A stretch of DNA of 64,000 bases from JAQBVV01 sp965249205 (GCA_965249205.1 CBDFLL010000006.1:1488001-1552000); one strand, 5' to 3'; shown: positions 31,528-41,190, counted from the stretch's first letter. Notes: a model not told the origin generated them from the letters alone. A program made the numbers and translations.

Positions 31528-33692
31528 CCGATCGAACGGACGGGGCCCGGCTCACCGGCGACGAGGCCTTGCTCCAGGCCGCAAAGGATGACTGGCGTCT
31601 GTCGGAGCAGGCCTTTGCGGAGCAGCGCGGCAAGGAGTTGGAGGATCTGGCCTTTGAGTCCGGCGAGCACTGGACCGAGGCCGACCTGGCCTTCCGGAAG
31701 GAGCAGCACAAGCCCGCCTTTGTCATGGACCAGATCAGCCAGCAGGTGGCGAAAGTCACCAACCAGCCCGTGCATCGCATTGTCGTCACGCCAAACGGCG
31801 GCGGGGCGGATCCCAAAAGCGCGGAGTACTGGCAGGGCATCTGCCGGCGCGTGGAGAACCTGTCGGGCGCGGAGGCGGTCTACAAGTGGGCACGGATGCA
31901 CGCGATCAAGATGGGCCGCGGCTTCTGGCGCGTGCGGGCCGACTACTTCGGGCAGACGGCGATGCGGCCGGACGGCAAGTACGATCTGTCCGCCTTCGAG
32001 CAGGATCTCCGCATCGAGCCCATCCTCTATCAGCACAACGTCCATCCCGACCCGCGCTGCCGCATGCTCGACTACTCGGACCAGCGCTTCTGCATCCTGA
32101 CGGAAGACCTCCACTGGCCGGAGTTTGAACGGCTCTATCCTCAGGCGACGCACACCAGCCACGCCTCGCTGCTGAGCAGTACGTTCGAGACGGTGGCCGC
32201 GGGGCTCCCGACGTGGGCGACCGAGAAGACCATCCGCGTGGCCGAGCGCTACTACGTCACCGACGAACGGGTCACGCTGTGCGTGGTGGAATACACGGCG
32301 GCGCGCGACCTCCGCCAACATGTCGTGCGGAACGTGATTCGCGCAGACGAGAAGAAGGACTATCCCACCGCCACCGTGCTCAAGGAGCACACCTTCCACG
32401 TGCCGACGGTGAAGTGGATGAAGTACACGGCGGCCGAGGTGTTGGAGACGGCGGACGTGCCAGGGCGGTTTATTCCCGTCGTCATGATCACGGGCGAGCG
32501 CCGGATGATCGAGGGCCAGCAGGACTTCCGCGGCATGGTGCGCATGGCGAAGGGGCCGCAGCGGCTCGTGGACTTCATGGAGTCGCGCCTAGCCGAGATC
32601 GTGGACCTGGCGGCGTATGACTCGTGGGTCGTCGCGGTGGAGTCGACGCAGGGCTTCGAAGAGATCTGGGATACCGCGCATCAGGACCGCCCGTCCCGGC
32701 TGCCGTGGAACAAGGGCGCGGCCGGTGACCCGAACCCCAGGCCGGAGCATGTGACCGTGGCGCCAGCCGTGCAGGGCATTGCGTTGGCGTCACAGCGGGC
32801 GTCGATGGCGTTGCGGCATGTACTGGGCGTGCCGGACGTGACGCCGGACGAGTTGAAGCCCGAGCAGAGCGGGCGGGCGATCCGGGCCCGGCAGCAGGAG
32901 CAGGAGCAGACGACCAGCCACTACGCGGAGAGCACGGCCTCGGGGATTCGCCTCACGGGCCGGATCATCCTGTCGATGGGCCGCGAGATCTACGACGTGC
33001 CCCGGATCCTCCGGATCAACGGCGTGGATGAGCAGCCGATGGAGCTGGTCGCCTACAGCGGGCCGGGCCAGCAGCCGCAGGCGGCCGCGATGGCCCACCA
33101 GGGCCAGCCGCAGGACGGGCAGGCGCCGCAGGGCCAGCAGGGGCCGCAGGCCCAGATGGCGCACATGCTGGATGTGTCCGCGGGCGACTTTGACGTGTCC
33201 GTGTCGGCCGGGCGGGGCTACGGCAGCGCGCGTCAGGAGACCGTGGAGCAGGTCACGGCGCTGGTGCAGGCGTTTCCGCCGATGGCGCCCAAGGCGATCC
33301 CGGTCATCCTGAAGCACAGCGACTTCCCCGGCGCGCTGGAGTTGGCGTCGAAGATGGATCCTGGTGAGGACAGCGGCATGGTGCCCCGTGCCCAGGCGGA
33401 GCAGGCCCAGCAGGTCATTGACCAGCTCACCGCGACGATCACGGAGCTGAGGCAGCAGGCGGAGCGCCAGCAGGCGGCGCTGCAGCAGAAGGCCCACGCC
33501 GCGCAGCAGGAGCAGGCCACGCGGCTCCAGATCGAGCAGGCCAAGCTGCAGGCGGAGATCGCCATCGCCCAAGCGAAGCTGGAGGCGGAGATGACGATGC
33601 AGCGGATGCAGATCCACGCAGACCGTGAGAAGGCGCGCCTGGCGGCCGAGGCGGCGACGGCACAGGCGGCCCGAGCCGAGGACCAGCGATGA
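31515..33692 (+). CDS. P22-like portal protein
   Basis: A 725-residue portal, the large size typical of P22 gp1. The N-terminal wing (QAFAEQRGKELEDLAFESGEHW, VTNQPVHRIVVTPNG), MKMGRGFWRVR-type core, HPDPRCRMLDYSDQRFCILTEDL and the VDFMESRLAEIVDLAAYD segments follow the P22 portal family. The C-terminal 200 residues are Gln/Ala-rich and end in a long coiled coil, the barrel that signals head-full packaging in P22. Confidence 0.9.
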   Translation: MDGVTDRTDGARLTGDEALLQAAKDDWRLSEQAFAEQRGKELEDLAFESGEHWTEADLAFRKEQHKPAFVMDQISQQVAKVTNQPVHRIVVTPNGGGADPKSAEYWQGICRRVENLSGAEAVYKWARMHAIKMGRGFWRVRADYFGQTAMRPDGKYDLSAFEQDLRIEPILYQHNVHPDPRCRMLDYSDQRFCILTEDLHWPEFERLYPQATHTSHASLLSSTFETVAAGLPTWATEKTIRVAERYYVTDERVTLCVVEYTAARDLRQHVVRNVIRADEKKDYPTATVLKEHTFHVPTVKWMKYTAAEVLETADVPGRFIPVVMITGERRMIEGQQDFRGMVRMAKGPQRLVDFMESRLAEIVDLAAYDSWVVAVESTQGFEEIWDTAHQDRPSRLPWNKGAAGDPNPRPEHVTVAPAVQGIALASQRASMALRHVLGVPDVTPDELKPEQSGRAIRARQQEQEQTTSHYAESTASGIRLTGRIILSMGREIYDVPRILRINGVDEQPMELVAYSGPGQQPQAAAMAHQGQPQDGQAPQGQQGPQAQMAHMLDVSAGDFDVSVSAGRGYGSARQETVEQVTALVQAFPPMAPKAIPVILKHSDFPGALELASKMDPGEDSGMVPRAQAEQAQQVIDQLTATITELRQQAERQQAALQQKAHAAQQEQATRLQIEQAKLQAEIAIAQAKLEAEMTMQRMQIHADREKARLAAEAATAQAARAEDQR

Positions 33693-33871
33693 CCCCGACC
33701 GGCGTCCACTCACGCCGCACGCTGGCCCGACAGGTCGTGCCAGCCGTCGATGCCGCGCTCCAGAATGAGCAGTTGACCCGGCAGCGGGTGACCGCGTTGG
33801 AACAGTGGGCGCAGACGTTCATGTCTCGCACCTGGTGGGAACGGTGGCGCTGGCTGGTGCTCGGGCGATGA
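33689..33871 (+). CDS. Small late protein
   Basis: A 60-residue basic protein overlapping the portal stop (ATGA). It has a helical middle (VDAALQNEQLTRQRVTALEQW) and a Trp/Arg-rich end. No family recognised. The tight overlaps on both sides favour translation. Confidence 0.5.
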   Translation: MTPTGVHSRRTLARQVVPAVDAALQNEQLTRQRVTALEQWAQTFMSRTWWERWRWLVLGR

Positions 33872-34065
33872 GGCCACGGGCGCAGACGGCGGTGCCCATG
33901 GAGCCTCGCGCGCACGAGACGTTCCCTGACTGGCTGGCCCGCCTGCACCTGGACCAGTTTACCGGGCCCGTCCTTGTGCATTTCCTCCACGGGCGCCCGA
34001 AGTGCGTGGAGGTGTTCGCCGAGTGCGTACGACTTGACAACGCGCCCTCCGTCAAGCAGACTTGA
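33868..34065 (+). CDS. Small late protein
   Basis: A 65-residue protein from the ATG overlapping the preceding stop. TFPDWLARLHLDQFTGPVLVHFLHGRPKCVEVFAECV suggests a compact mixed fold. No family recognised. It is the last gene before the structured gap and terminator. Confidence 0.5.
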   Translation: MRPRAQTAVPMEPRAHETFPDWLARLHLDQFTGPVLVHFLHGRPKCVEVFAECVRLDNAPSVKQT

Positions 34066-34200
34066 TACGCTGAACGACGCTCGCCCCGCGTGATGGCGAG
34101 CCGCGACGACAGACGCGGAACTCAAGAGCCTCGATGGTTCCGGCAACGGGATCAAGGCCGACTCTCAGCAGTGCACGGACTGCAGGGGCCGGTCTTTTTT
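34033..34200 (+). terminator. Structured leader and terminator before the scaffold gene
   Basis: A rare gap in the packed late operon. It contains hairpins CTTGAC/GTCAAG (34033-34056), CTCGCC/GGCGAG (34080-34100) and CCGCG/CGCGG (34101-34118). A long imperfect stem (34156-34194, inner GCAGT/ACTGC) ends in seven Ts. The last element is a good rho-independent terminator that must be bypassed or read through for capsid expression. Confidence 0.7.
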
Positions 34201-34217
34201 TATGTCCGAAAGGCGAC

Positions 34218-35198
34218 ATGGCTGACCCACAGATCGAGACGCCGGCCCAGACGCCGGCTCCAGCCGCTGTCGTCGACACGCTCGACGCCTTCCGGGCCAC
34301 GGAAGAGGCGAGACCGAATCTGGATGCCGCGTCGCCCGCGTCGGCGGCGCCAGCACCGCCGATCGACGCAATGACGCCCACCGCACCCGCTCCCGCGGCG
34401 CAGGCGGCCACCGCCGCGGCGGAGGCGAACAGTGTCATCCCGGATGCGGAGGTCTCGGAGGCCGCGCGCACCCTGCGGAAGAACCGCGTGGAGGAGCGCA
34501 AGGCCAGGATTCAAGGCGAGATCAACGAGCTGGTGGCCCAGCGCAACCGGATACGTGATGAACTGGCACGCGCGCCACGTGTGCCGCCGTCGGCGGTGGC
34601 CGACGTTAAGCCCTCCACTGAGCGTCCCGCTGGTGATCCCAGCGATCCCGAACCCACCCTCGCGTCCTTCCAGGCGGCCCACCCGGATCATCCGGATCCG
34701 TATGCCGGCGTGATCGAGGCGCGGTTGGATTGGAAACTGCGACAACGAGACCGGCAGGTTGACGCGACGCGTCAGCGTCAGCAGGCCGATGACCGGTTCA
34801 CGCGTGATCTGAGCACGTTCGATACGCGTGCGGCAGCCCTCCGCGCGAGCCATAGCGATTTCGACGCGATCGTCAGCGATCTGCCCATGACACCTCTGGT
34901 GGTGGAGATTCTGGGCGCCGAACACGGGCCGCAGTTGGCCTACCACCTCGCGAAACATCCGGAGCGACACCGCGAGTTGGAAGCCATGCCCCTGCCGCGT
35001 GCGCTCTTGGCCGTGGGCGCGATCACCGCGCAATTTGCGGCGGCTCCCGTGGAGACAGCCGCGCCCGTATCCCACGCCCCGCACCCCCATACCCCCACGG
35101 GCGCGGCGGCAAGTCTCGCTGGGAAACGCGTCTCGGACGTGGGCTCGCTCGACGAGTTCCGCGCGTTCGAGGACGCGATCATGACCGGCCGGAGATAG
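34218..35198 (+). CDS. Phage scaffolding protein
   Basis: A 326-residue protein. The first 130 residues are Ala/Pro/Thr-rich and probably disordered. The middle is strongly helical and charged (LDWKLRQRDRQVDATRQRQQADDRFTRDL), followed by HPERHRELEAMPLPRALLAVGAITAQF and a short Arg-ending tail (LDEFRAFEDAIMTGRR). Position between portal and coat genes is that of P22 gp8. The ATG at 34218 follows an AAAGGCG box just after the terminator. Confidence 0.78.
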   Translation: MADPQIETPAQTPAPAAVVDTLDAFRATEEARPNLDAASPASAAPAPPIDAMTPTAPAPAAQAATAAAEANSVIPDAEVSEAARTLRKNRVEERKARIQGEINELVAQRNRIRDELARAPRVPPSAVADVKPSTERPAGDPSDPEPTLASFQAAHPDHPDPYAGVIEARLDWKLRQRDRQVDATRQRQQADDRFTRDLSTFDTRAAALRASHSDFDAIVSDLPMTPLVVEILGAEHGPQLAYHLAKHPERHRELEAMPLPRALLAVGAITAQFAAAPVETAAPVSHAPHPHTPTGAAASLAGKRVSDVGSLDEFRAFEDAIMTGRR

Positions 35199-35202
35199 CG
35201 CG

Positions 35203-36435
35203 ATGGCACATAGCTTCCTCACAGACGACGTGGTCTCGTGGAAGTCGCTGGACTTATTCGAGAACGCGCTGGCGGTCCTCAAGCGGACCAATCGGCGGTT
35301 CGAGGGCATCTTTGGGCCGCATGGCGGGTCCAACCGCAGCGACACGATCCGCGTCCGGCAGCCAAACTTCGTCACGGTGCGCACGGGGTGGACGGCGTCT
35401 TGGCAAGACCTCGACGAGCAGTACGTCAACCTCGTCATCGATAAGCCCTTGGGCGTGGACATCAAGCTCACCGACAAGGAAATGGCGATGGACCTCACGA
35501 ACCAGGGGGTCCAGATCATGAAGCCGGTCTTGAACCACCTGGCAAGCCAGGTGGACCTGTACTGCGTCCAGGAGCTTGGCCGGTCCCCGAACTACGTGGG
35601 CACGCCAGGCACGACCCCGAGCATGTTGAGCACGTACCTGGATGGCCAAGCCCTGCTGAGTGACTACGGCTGCCCCATCGACGATGAGATCACGGTGGCG
35701 GTGAGCCCGCAGATGGACGTGGACATTGTGGACGCCTTGAAGGGGCTCTACCACGACGACACGTCCCTGAAGCGGCAGTACCTCCAGGGCACGATGCGCA
35801 AGGCGGCCGGGCTCACGTGGGCGCGGACGCAGCAGACCCGGACGCACGCCACCGGCTCGGCGGCGGGCGGCGGGTTGGTCAAGGGCGCGGCCCAGTCGGG
35901 CGCGTCGGTCGTCGTTGACGACTATACCGTGACGCAGACCGGCGTGCTGACGCAGGATGACATCGTGGCCTTCGATGGCTGCTACGCCGTCAATCCCGTC
36001 ACGAAGGCCTCCACGGGACGGCTCAAGACGTTCCGGGTCATCGCGGCGGTGAGCAGTGACGCCACGGGGGACGCGACGATCCCGATCGAGCCGGCCATTG
36101 TGCTGACGGGACCGAATAAGAATGTGACCGCCGCCCCGGATGACGACGGCAAGGTCTATCAGTTCGGGAAGGAGACGGACCACGCCTCGACGACGGCGCG
36201 GCAGGGCCTGATGTGGCACCCGCTGGCCATCGCCACGGCGTTTCAGCAGCTGGAAAACCCCAACGGCGAAGGCGCCAAGGGCCGCACGGTCACCGACACG
36301 AAAAGCGGGATCTCGATTCGCTATACCCGCGCGTGGGACATCGACGACGCGGTCTGGAAACTGCGGTGGGACGTGTTCATGGGGGTCAAGCTGATTCGCC
36401 CCGAGTGGACGCTGCGCGTGCAGTCGGGGTCGTAG
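35203..36435 (+). CDS. P22-like major coat protein (gp5 family)
   Basis: A 410-residue coat protein. The N-terminus (WKSLDLFENALAVLKRTNRRFEGIFG, DTIRVRQPNFVTVRTG) and VDIKLTDKEMAMDL match the P22 coat family, which has the HK97 fold with an inserted domain; the insertion is probably the GSAAGGGLVKGAA to YTVTQTG region. The C-terminus has WDVFMGVKLIRPEW. There is no prohead protease gene in this module, as in P22. Confidence 0.92.
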   Translation: MAHSFLTDDVVSWKSLDLFENALAVLKRTNRRFEGIFGPHGGSNRSDTIRVRQPNFVTVRTGWTASWQDLDEQYVNLVIDKPLGVDIKLTDKEMAMDLTNQGVQIMKPVLNHLASQVDLYCVQELGRSPNYVGTPGTTPSMLSTYLDGQALLSDYGCPIDDEITVAVSPQMDVDIVDALKGLYHDDTSLKRQYLQGTMRKAAGLTWARTQQTRTHATGSAAGGGLVKGAAQSGASVVVDDYTVTQTGVLTQDDIVAFDGCYAVNPVTKASTGRLKTFRVIAAVSSDATGDATIPIEPAIVLTGPNKNVTAAPDDDGKVYQFGKETDHASTTARQGLMWHPLAIATAFQQLENPNGEGAKGRTVTDTKSGISIRYTRAWDIDDAVWKLRWDVFMGVKLIRPEWTLRVQSGS

Positions 36436-36505
36436 TCATCCGTGTGGGCTGGGGGTGGCAGGACGACCCTGCGGCCCCCAACCGTGTTGTCCAGGAGTGT
36501 GGCTC

Positions 36506-36709
36506 ATGGGATTTCCGTGCTGGCGGTATCACGCGACCGAGCCTCGGCGCCGCGTCGTGAACGAGGCCGAGGCATCGGCGCTCGGAGCGGGCTGGTGTGA
36601 TTCGCCAAAGACGGCACAGACGGCACGCGCCGCGACGCGGGTGGCCGCGCCGCCTGTGGCGACGGATCCGCCAAAGACGGCACGCGCCGCGAAACGCGCG
36701 GCGGGATAG
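36506..36709 (+). CDS. Small late protein between coat and gp4 genes
   Basis: A 67-residue protein with a CCAGGAGTG box before the ATG. The N-terminus FPCWRYHATEPRRRVVNEAEASALGAGW recurs in small phage proteins placed between capsid and connector genes. The tail is Ala/Lys/Thr-rich and low-complexity. Function unknown. Confidence 0.6.
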   Translation: MGFPCWRYHATEPRRRVVNEAEASALGAGWCDSPKTAQTARAATRVAAPPVATDPPKTARAAKRAAG

Positions 36710-36718
36710 TGGGTCGCC

Positions 36719-37432
36719 GTGGCGACGATCCGCGATCTCCTCACGGATAGCCTGAAGACGATCGGCGTCATCGAGGCCGGTGGGACGGCGACCGCGGCCG
36801 ACGCGGCCGATGGCCTCACCGCCGCGCGGCGGCTCCTGGACACGTGCAACGCGAACCGGCTGTGCGTGGGGGCCGAAGCCCGGTCCACGTACCCCTGGCC
36901 GGCGGCGACGCGTGCGCGCACGCTGGGGCCGACCGGTGATCTCGTCGGGACGCGGCCCCTGTGGCTCGCGGGCGCCAGCGTGATCCCGGCCGGTCAGACC
37001 GATGAGATGCCGATGGGCCGGCCGCTGACGCGGCGGGCGTACGCGGAGATTCCCGACAAGACGACGGCCGGGCCGTCGTTCACGCGCTACCACTACGAGC
37101 CCACGTTCCCCAACGGCACGGTCACGGTGTATCCGGTCCCGACCACCGCGTCCACGTTGGTGGTCTATGCGCCCGTGCCGCTCACGACCGCGGTGACGTT
37201 GGCGACACCGCTCAGCTATGCCCAGGGCTACGAAGAGGCGTTGCAGTATGCGCTCGCCAAGCGCCTGGCACCGGTGTTCCGGCAGCCGTGGAGCGCGCTC
37301 TTGGAAGGGCTACTGCAGGAGGCGATGGCCACTATCCGGCGTGAGAACACGCGCGGGGCATCCCGCCGCAATGACCCCGCCCTCGTCGGGCGCGGCGGGT
37401 CCTTCGCGATGCACGCGGGGAGATTCCGGTGA
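36719..37432 (+). CDS. P22 gp4-like tail accessory factor
   Basis: A 237-residue protein from a GTG. The N-terminal helix pair (LTDSLKTIGVIEAG, ADGLTAARRLLDTCNANRL), TRRAYAEIPDKTTAGPSFTRYHYEP and YALAKRLAPVF match the P22 tail accessory factor gp4 family, which binds the portal and starts tail assembly. It overlaps the gp10-like gene by 4 bp, the P22 order. Confidence 0.85.
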   Translation: MATIRDLLTDSLKTIGVIEAGGTATAADAADGLTAARRLLDTCNANRLCVGAEARSTYPWPAATRARTLGPTGDLVGTRPLWLAGASVIPAGQTDEMPMGRPLTRRAYAEIPDKTTAGPSFTRYHYEPTFPNGTVTVYPVPTTASTLVVYAPVPLTTAVTLATPLSYAQGYEEALQYALAKRLAPVFRQPWSALLEGLLQEAMATIRRENTRGASRRNDPALVGRGGSFAMHAGRFR

Positions 37433-38907
37433 CGCGCTGGGGCTTCTGCGGCGGCTCGTACGTGGATACGTCACCGACGGTGGCGGTGGATGCGTGTGAA
37501 AACTGGCTCCCGGAAGTCGTGGCCACCCCAACGGCCAAGGCGCGCGTGGTGCTCAAGGCGCGGCCGGGGCTGACCCGGTTCGCCACGGCGGGCGCGGGCC
37601 CGCACAGGGCGGCGCTCTGGGAGAACGGGCGGGCATTCGTCCTGAGCGGCGACACGCTGTACGAACTGTTCACCGACGGCACGGCGACGTCACGGGGCCG
37701 GGTGGCGTACCGCACGGGCGAGCCCGGCACGCTCCACGGGAACGGCACTGGTGGCGGCCAGCTCCTGATCATCTCCGGGGGGCGGGGCTACATCTTGACC
37801 CTGGCCACGAATGCGCTGGCGCCGATCGTCGACGCGGGCTTCCCTGCGGATGTGGTGCAGGGCTTTTACCTCAACGGCCACTTCGGCGTCATCGCGCGCG
37901 CCTCGCGGACGTTCGCGATCTCCGCCCCGTTCGACGGCACGGCCTGGGCGGCGCTGGACATCAGCGAGAAGTCGAAGACGACGGACAACCTGGTCGGGTG
38001 CCTGGTCGATCAGGACGCCAGTGAGCTGTGGTTGATCGGGCACCAGCGCACGGAAGTGTGGTGGTACAGCGGCGCGGCGGGTTTCCCGCTCGAGCCGGTG
38101 CCAAACCTGATCGTGCCGACGGGCGGCGCGGCGGGGTACGCCTGGATCCCGGTGGGTGGGGCCGTCTATGGGCTGGGACAGAGCGTCGAAGGCGGGGTGC
38201 GGGTCGTGCGCATGCAGGCCGGCTATACCCCGGAACGCCTCTCGACGCATCCGATCGAGGCCGCGATCCAGTCCTATTCGACGGCGGACGTGGCCGCGGC
38301 GACGGCGTGCGCGCTGGACTGGCAGGGCCATCGGATCTACGCGCTCACGATCCCGAATCAGGCGACCTGGATCTATGACGAGACGACCGGATTCTGGAGC
38401 CGATGGACGTACTGGAATACGGCCACCGCCACGGCGGAGCCGTTTCTCGGCGCCACGCACATGTTCGCGTTCGGGACGCATCTGCTGGGCTCGCGCGCCG
38501 ACGGGAGCGTGTATCAGCTCTCCGAGACGGCCTACGACGACGCCGGGGACGCGATCCGGTGCGTGCGGCGATCGCCGTATCTCAGTGACGGGCCGCATCG
38601 CCTGGTGCATACGCGGCTGTGGTTCGACATGCACACCGGCGTGGGCCTGACGACCGGGCAGGGCCGCGCCCCCGTTGGCCTCGTGCGCTCCTCCGATGAC
38701 GGGGGCCAGACGTGGAGCCCCACGCGCGACGTCGACCTGGGCGCGATTGGCAGATTCCGTACGCAGGCGACACTCCGCCGGCTGGGATTGGCCGGGGTCG
38801 GGGGGCGCGTCTATGAACTCGTGATCACGGATCCCGTGGTGCGGGCCATCGTGGACGCCGACGTTGAGGTGGCGCCGGATGTCGACCGACGGGCGGGGGT
38901 GGCGTGA
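37429..38907 (+). CDS. P22 gp10-like DNA stabilisation protein
   Basis: A 492-residue, beta-rich tail-hub protein. CENWLPEVVATPTAKARVVLKARPGL at the N-terminus, WLIGHQRTEVWWYSG and IYDETTGFWSRWTYW are the family signatures. In P22, gp10 binds gp4 and holds the packaged DNA. Size agrees with the family. Confidence 0.87.
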   Translation: MTRWGFCGGSYVDTSPTVAVDACENWLPEVVATPTAKARVVLKARPGLTRFATAGAGPHRAALWENGRAFVLSGDTLYELFTDGTATSRGRVAYRTGEPGTLHGNGTGGGQLLIISGGRGYILTLATNALAPIVDAGFPADVVQGFYLNGHFGVIARASRTFAISAPFDGTAWAALDISEKSKTTDNLVGCLVDQDASELWLIGHQRTEVWWYSGAAGFPLEPVPNLIVPTGGAAGYAWIPVGGAVYGLGQSVEGGVRVVRMQAGYTPERLSTHPIEAAIQSYSTADVAAATACALDWQGHRIYALTIPNQATWIYDETTGFWSRWTYWNTATATAEPFLGATHMFAFGTHLLGSRADGSVYQLSETAYDDAGDAIRCVRRSPYLSDGPHRLVHTRLWFDMHTGVGLTTGQGRAPVGLVRSSDDGGQTWSPTRDVDLGAIGRFRTQATLRRLGLAGVGGRVYELVITDPVVRAIVDADVEVAPDVDRRAGVA

Positions 38908-39414
38908 GTGGCTGAACACGTCCCGGTGCGCGAACGCGTGATTGCGGAGCCACGGACCGGCCGGCTGGTCGCGACCTGGCTCGATTTCTTTCAGCGCATT
39001 GGCCAGAGCTATGGCACCTGGGTGCCCGTCCCGTTCGTCGCCGCGTCGTTTACCGGCACGGGCGCGATGACCTGGACCGTGGCGGCGGCCGATCAGGTCA
39101 CGTTCGCCTACTGCCTGATGGGGAAACGGCTGGAGGTGGCCTTCGTCATCGCACGCAGCACGGTCGGGGGGACGCCGGGCCCCGCGCTCCAGATCGCGAT
39201 CCCGGGGACGGATCGGCAGGGGCAGGCGCTGGTCGCGGCGACGGACATGCGCGCGTCGGTCTGGATCGACCACCACGGCACGCAAGCGATAGGGGTGGCG
39301 GCCGTGGCGGCCGGCGGCCGGATGATCACCGTGCAGCGCGTCGACGCCGCGCCCTTTGCCGCCGCCACGCACGCCACCAGCGTGGCGGGGCAGATCGCCG
39401 TGGAGGTGCAGTGA
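38908..39414 (+). CDS. Tail protein in the gp26 position
   Basis: A 168-residue, beta-rich protein from a GTG immediately after the gp10-like stop. FFQRIGQSYGTWVPVPF and the jelly-roll-like remainder resemble small fibre or plug proteins of phages rather than the coiled-coil needle gp26 of P22. Placement after gp10 suggests a tail plug or appendage. No firm family. Confidence 0.55.
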   Translation: MAEHVPVRERVIAEPRTGRLVATWLDFFQRIGQSYGTWVPVPFVAASFTGTGAMTWTVAAADQVTFAYCLMGKRLEVAFVIARSTVGGTPGPALQIAIPGTDRQGQALVAATDMRASVWIDHHGTQAIGVAAVAAGGRMITVQRVDAAPFAAATHATSVAGQIAVEVQ

Positions 39415-39782
39415 CCGCACGCGTGCTCCCGCGCGACGAGTGGCCGCGGCTATGCGGCACCGAGCTGGCAGAGGTCTGGCCCCATCTGGCGTCCTCGGCG
39501 CGCGTCGTCGTGGTGGAGGACGAGGCCGGCGCCATCGTCGGGTGTTGGGCGGCGTTCTGGCAGGTCCATGTCGAGGGCCTCTGGATTGCCCCGGCGCACC
39601 GTGGGCGGTCCGGGGTGGCCCGCCGGTTACTCGCCAGCATGCGCCGCGTGCTGGGATCCCTCGGCGCGCGGACGGTCGCCACCGCCGCCGTGACCGATGA
39701 CGTGCGTCGCCTCTTGGCCCGCGTGCACGCCACCAAACTACCCGGGGATCACTATGTGGTCTCGCTTGTGGAGGGGAGATAG
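39411..39782 (+). CDS. GNAT-like acetyltransferase
   Basis: A 123-residue GNAT domain. VEGLWIAPAHRGRSGVARRLLASM is the acetyl-CoA-binding motif A (normally Q/R-x-x-G-x-G/A); the fourth strand is ARTVATAAVTDD. Small GNAT genes sit among structural genes of several phages, sometimes with virion or DNA-modification roles. Substrate unknown. Confidence 0.72.
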   Translation: MTARVLPRDEWPRLCGTELAEVWPHLASSARVVVVEDEAGAIVGCWAAFWQVHVEGLWIAPAHRGRSGVARRLLASMRRVLGSLGARTVATAAVTDDVRRLLARVHATKLPGDHYVVSLVEGR

Positions 39783-40283
39783 ATGCCAGCAGCCGTCGTC
39801 GGCGCACTCATTACCGGCGGCGCAGTGGCCGGCTCCACGATCTACGGCGCGAAGAAGGCGTCGAACAGCAACGACCGGGCCACGGAGGCGCAGCTTCGGG
39901 CCAATCGCGAGGCGTTGGCGTTTGAACGGGACCGGTACGAGCAGGAACGCGACCGCTACGACCAGTGGCGCGCGGGCCTCAACACGGCGCGCCCGGAGCG
40001 GCGGGCGCCGTCGTCGGTGGGCGACGTGTTCGGGGCGGGCGCCCTCGTGGGCCAGCGGCCGCCGATGACGCTGGGGCAGGCACGACAGCCGTCGAACCGG
40101 TCGATGTCTGGCGGGTCGATGCCGGGCGGCGGTCCGCCGCCGATGCGCCTCGGGGATGCGCTCGGATCGTCGCGCGGCGGCGGCCAGGGCGGCGTACGGA
40201 TGCTGATCGCGGGCGCCGCGCGGGAGGTCCCGGCGGCCTTTGTCGACACGTGGAAAGCGCGTGGCGCGCAGGTGGTCAACTGA
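39783..40283 (+). CDS. Small ejection-type virion protein
   Basis: A 166-residue protein. The N-terminus is a glycine-rich hydrophobic segment (VVGALITGGAVAGSTIYGAKKASN) like P22-type ejection proteins gp7/gp14, followed by a charged helix (ERDRYEQERDRYDQW) and a Gly/Pro/Met-rich part. Motifs PPPMRLGDA recur in the next gene (PPMRLGDA), suggesting a shared domain. Role inferred from order. Confidence 0.6.
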   Translation: MPAAVVGALITGGAVAGSTIYGAKKASNSNDRATEAQLRANREALAFERDRYEQERDRYDQWRAGLNTARPERRAPSSVGDVFGAGALVGQRPPMTLGQARQPSNRSMSGGSMPGGGPPPMRLGDALGSSRGGGQGGVRMLIAGAAREVPAAFVDTWKARGAQVVN

Positions 40284-40284
40284 C

Positions 40285-41190
40285 ATGCCCACCGTGGATG
40301 GCGTCTACCTCACCGACGACGAATACCGCGAGGCGATCGGCGAGTACGGCGACCTGGCGTCCCAGTACCGGGATGAGGTGAACGCGGGCCAGCGCGACAA
40401 GCTCGACCTCGATCAGGCCGTCATGATTGATCGTGACCGCGCGTCCTGGGAACAGCGGCTCCGGGAAGAAGCCGAGACGGCGGGCGTGACCTACGACCCC
40501 TCCGATCTGGAGGGCGTGATACGGCAGGTCAGCTACGCCAGGAACGCGGGGCGCGACCCCGCGGACTTCATCCAGCACCAGATCGGGAACTACGCGCAGC
40601 GGGGGGCCCAGACACCGGGTGGCGGCGAGGCCGGCGGTGATCCCCCGATGCGCCTGGGTGACGCGCGGGGGCCGGGGGGCGGGCCGCCGCCAATCCGCCC
40701 CTACGGGCAGACGTTCGCGGCCCCCACGCTGGCGGACGTGCGGGCCAGTCCCGGCTTCCAATTCCGGCTCGGCGAAGCGCTGCAGGCGATCGAGCGGAGC
40801 GGGCTCGCCAAGGGCACGTACTTTACGGGCCAGACCGCGCGGGCGCTCCAGGGCCGCGCGGCCGATCTCGCCGCGGACGAATACCACAACCTGTTCGGGC
40901 AACAGCTCGCGGGCTATGAGACGAACCGCTACACGCATTTCCGCAATGAGGACGGGCGGTACGGCAGCCAGCGCACCAACCGGATGGACGATGTTGGCAT
41001 CGCCGATGCGAATCGCCGCTTCGACTTTGACGTGATGGATAGGAACCGGAACTTCGGCCGTGCGCTGACCACCGATCAGTGGGGGCGGGGCACCGATGTC
41101 TGGAACATGGACCGGACGGACACCAACGACGAATGGGATCGCTACTACCGGGGCAAGGCACTGGAGCGGCCCCCGTATCCGAGCGGCTAG
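40285..41190 (+). CDS. Ejection-type virion protein
   Basis: A 301-residue protein. The N-terminal half is helical. A Gly/Pro linker with PPMRLGDARG leads to a segment ending in repeated Asn/Asp/Arg patterns (NRRFDFDVMDRNRNF, WNMDRTDTND). Similar tails occur in internal proteins of podovirus-like phages. It lies in the gp7/gp20 region of the P22 order. Confidence 0.58.
   Translation: MPTVDGVYLTDDEYREAIGEYGDLASQYRDEVNAGQRDKLDLDQAVMIDRDRASWEQRLREEAETAGVTYDPSDLEGVIRQVSYARNAGRDPADFIQHQIGNYAQRGAQTPGGGEAGGDPPMRLGDARGPGGGPPPIRPYGQTFAAPTLADVRASPGFQFRLGEALQAIERSGLAKGTYFTGQTARALQGRAADLAADEYHNLFGQQLAGYETNRYTHFRNEDGRYGSQRTNRMDDVGIADANRRFDFDVMDRNRNFGRALTTDQWGRGTDVWNMDRTDTNDEWDRYYRGKALERPPYPSG

Noticed and set aside
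37690..39807. 705-codon minus-strand frame
   Set aside because: Antisense to the gp10-like and fibre-region genes; His/Arg-rich noise typical of GC-rich shadows.
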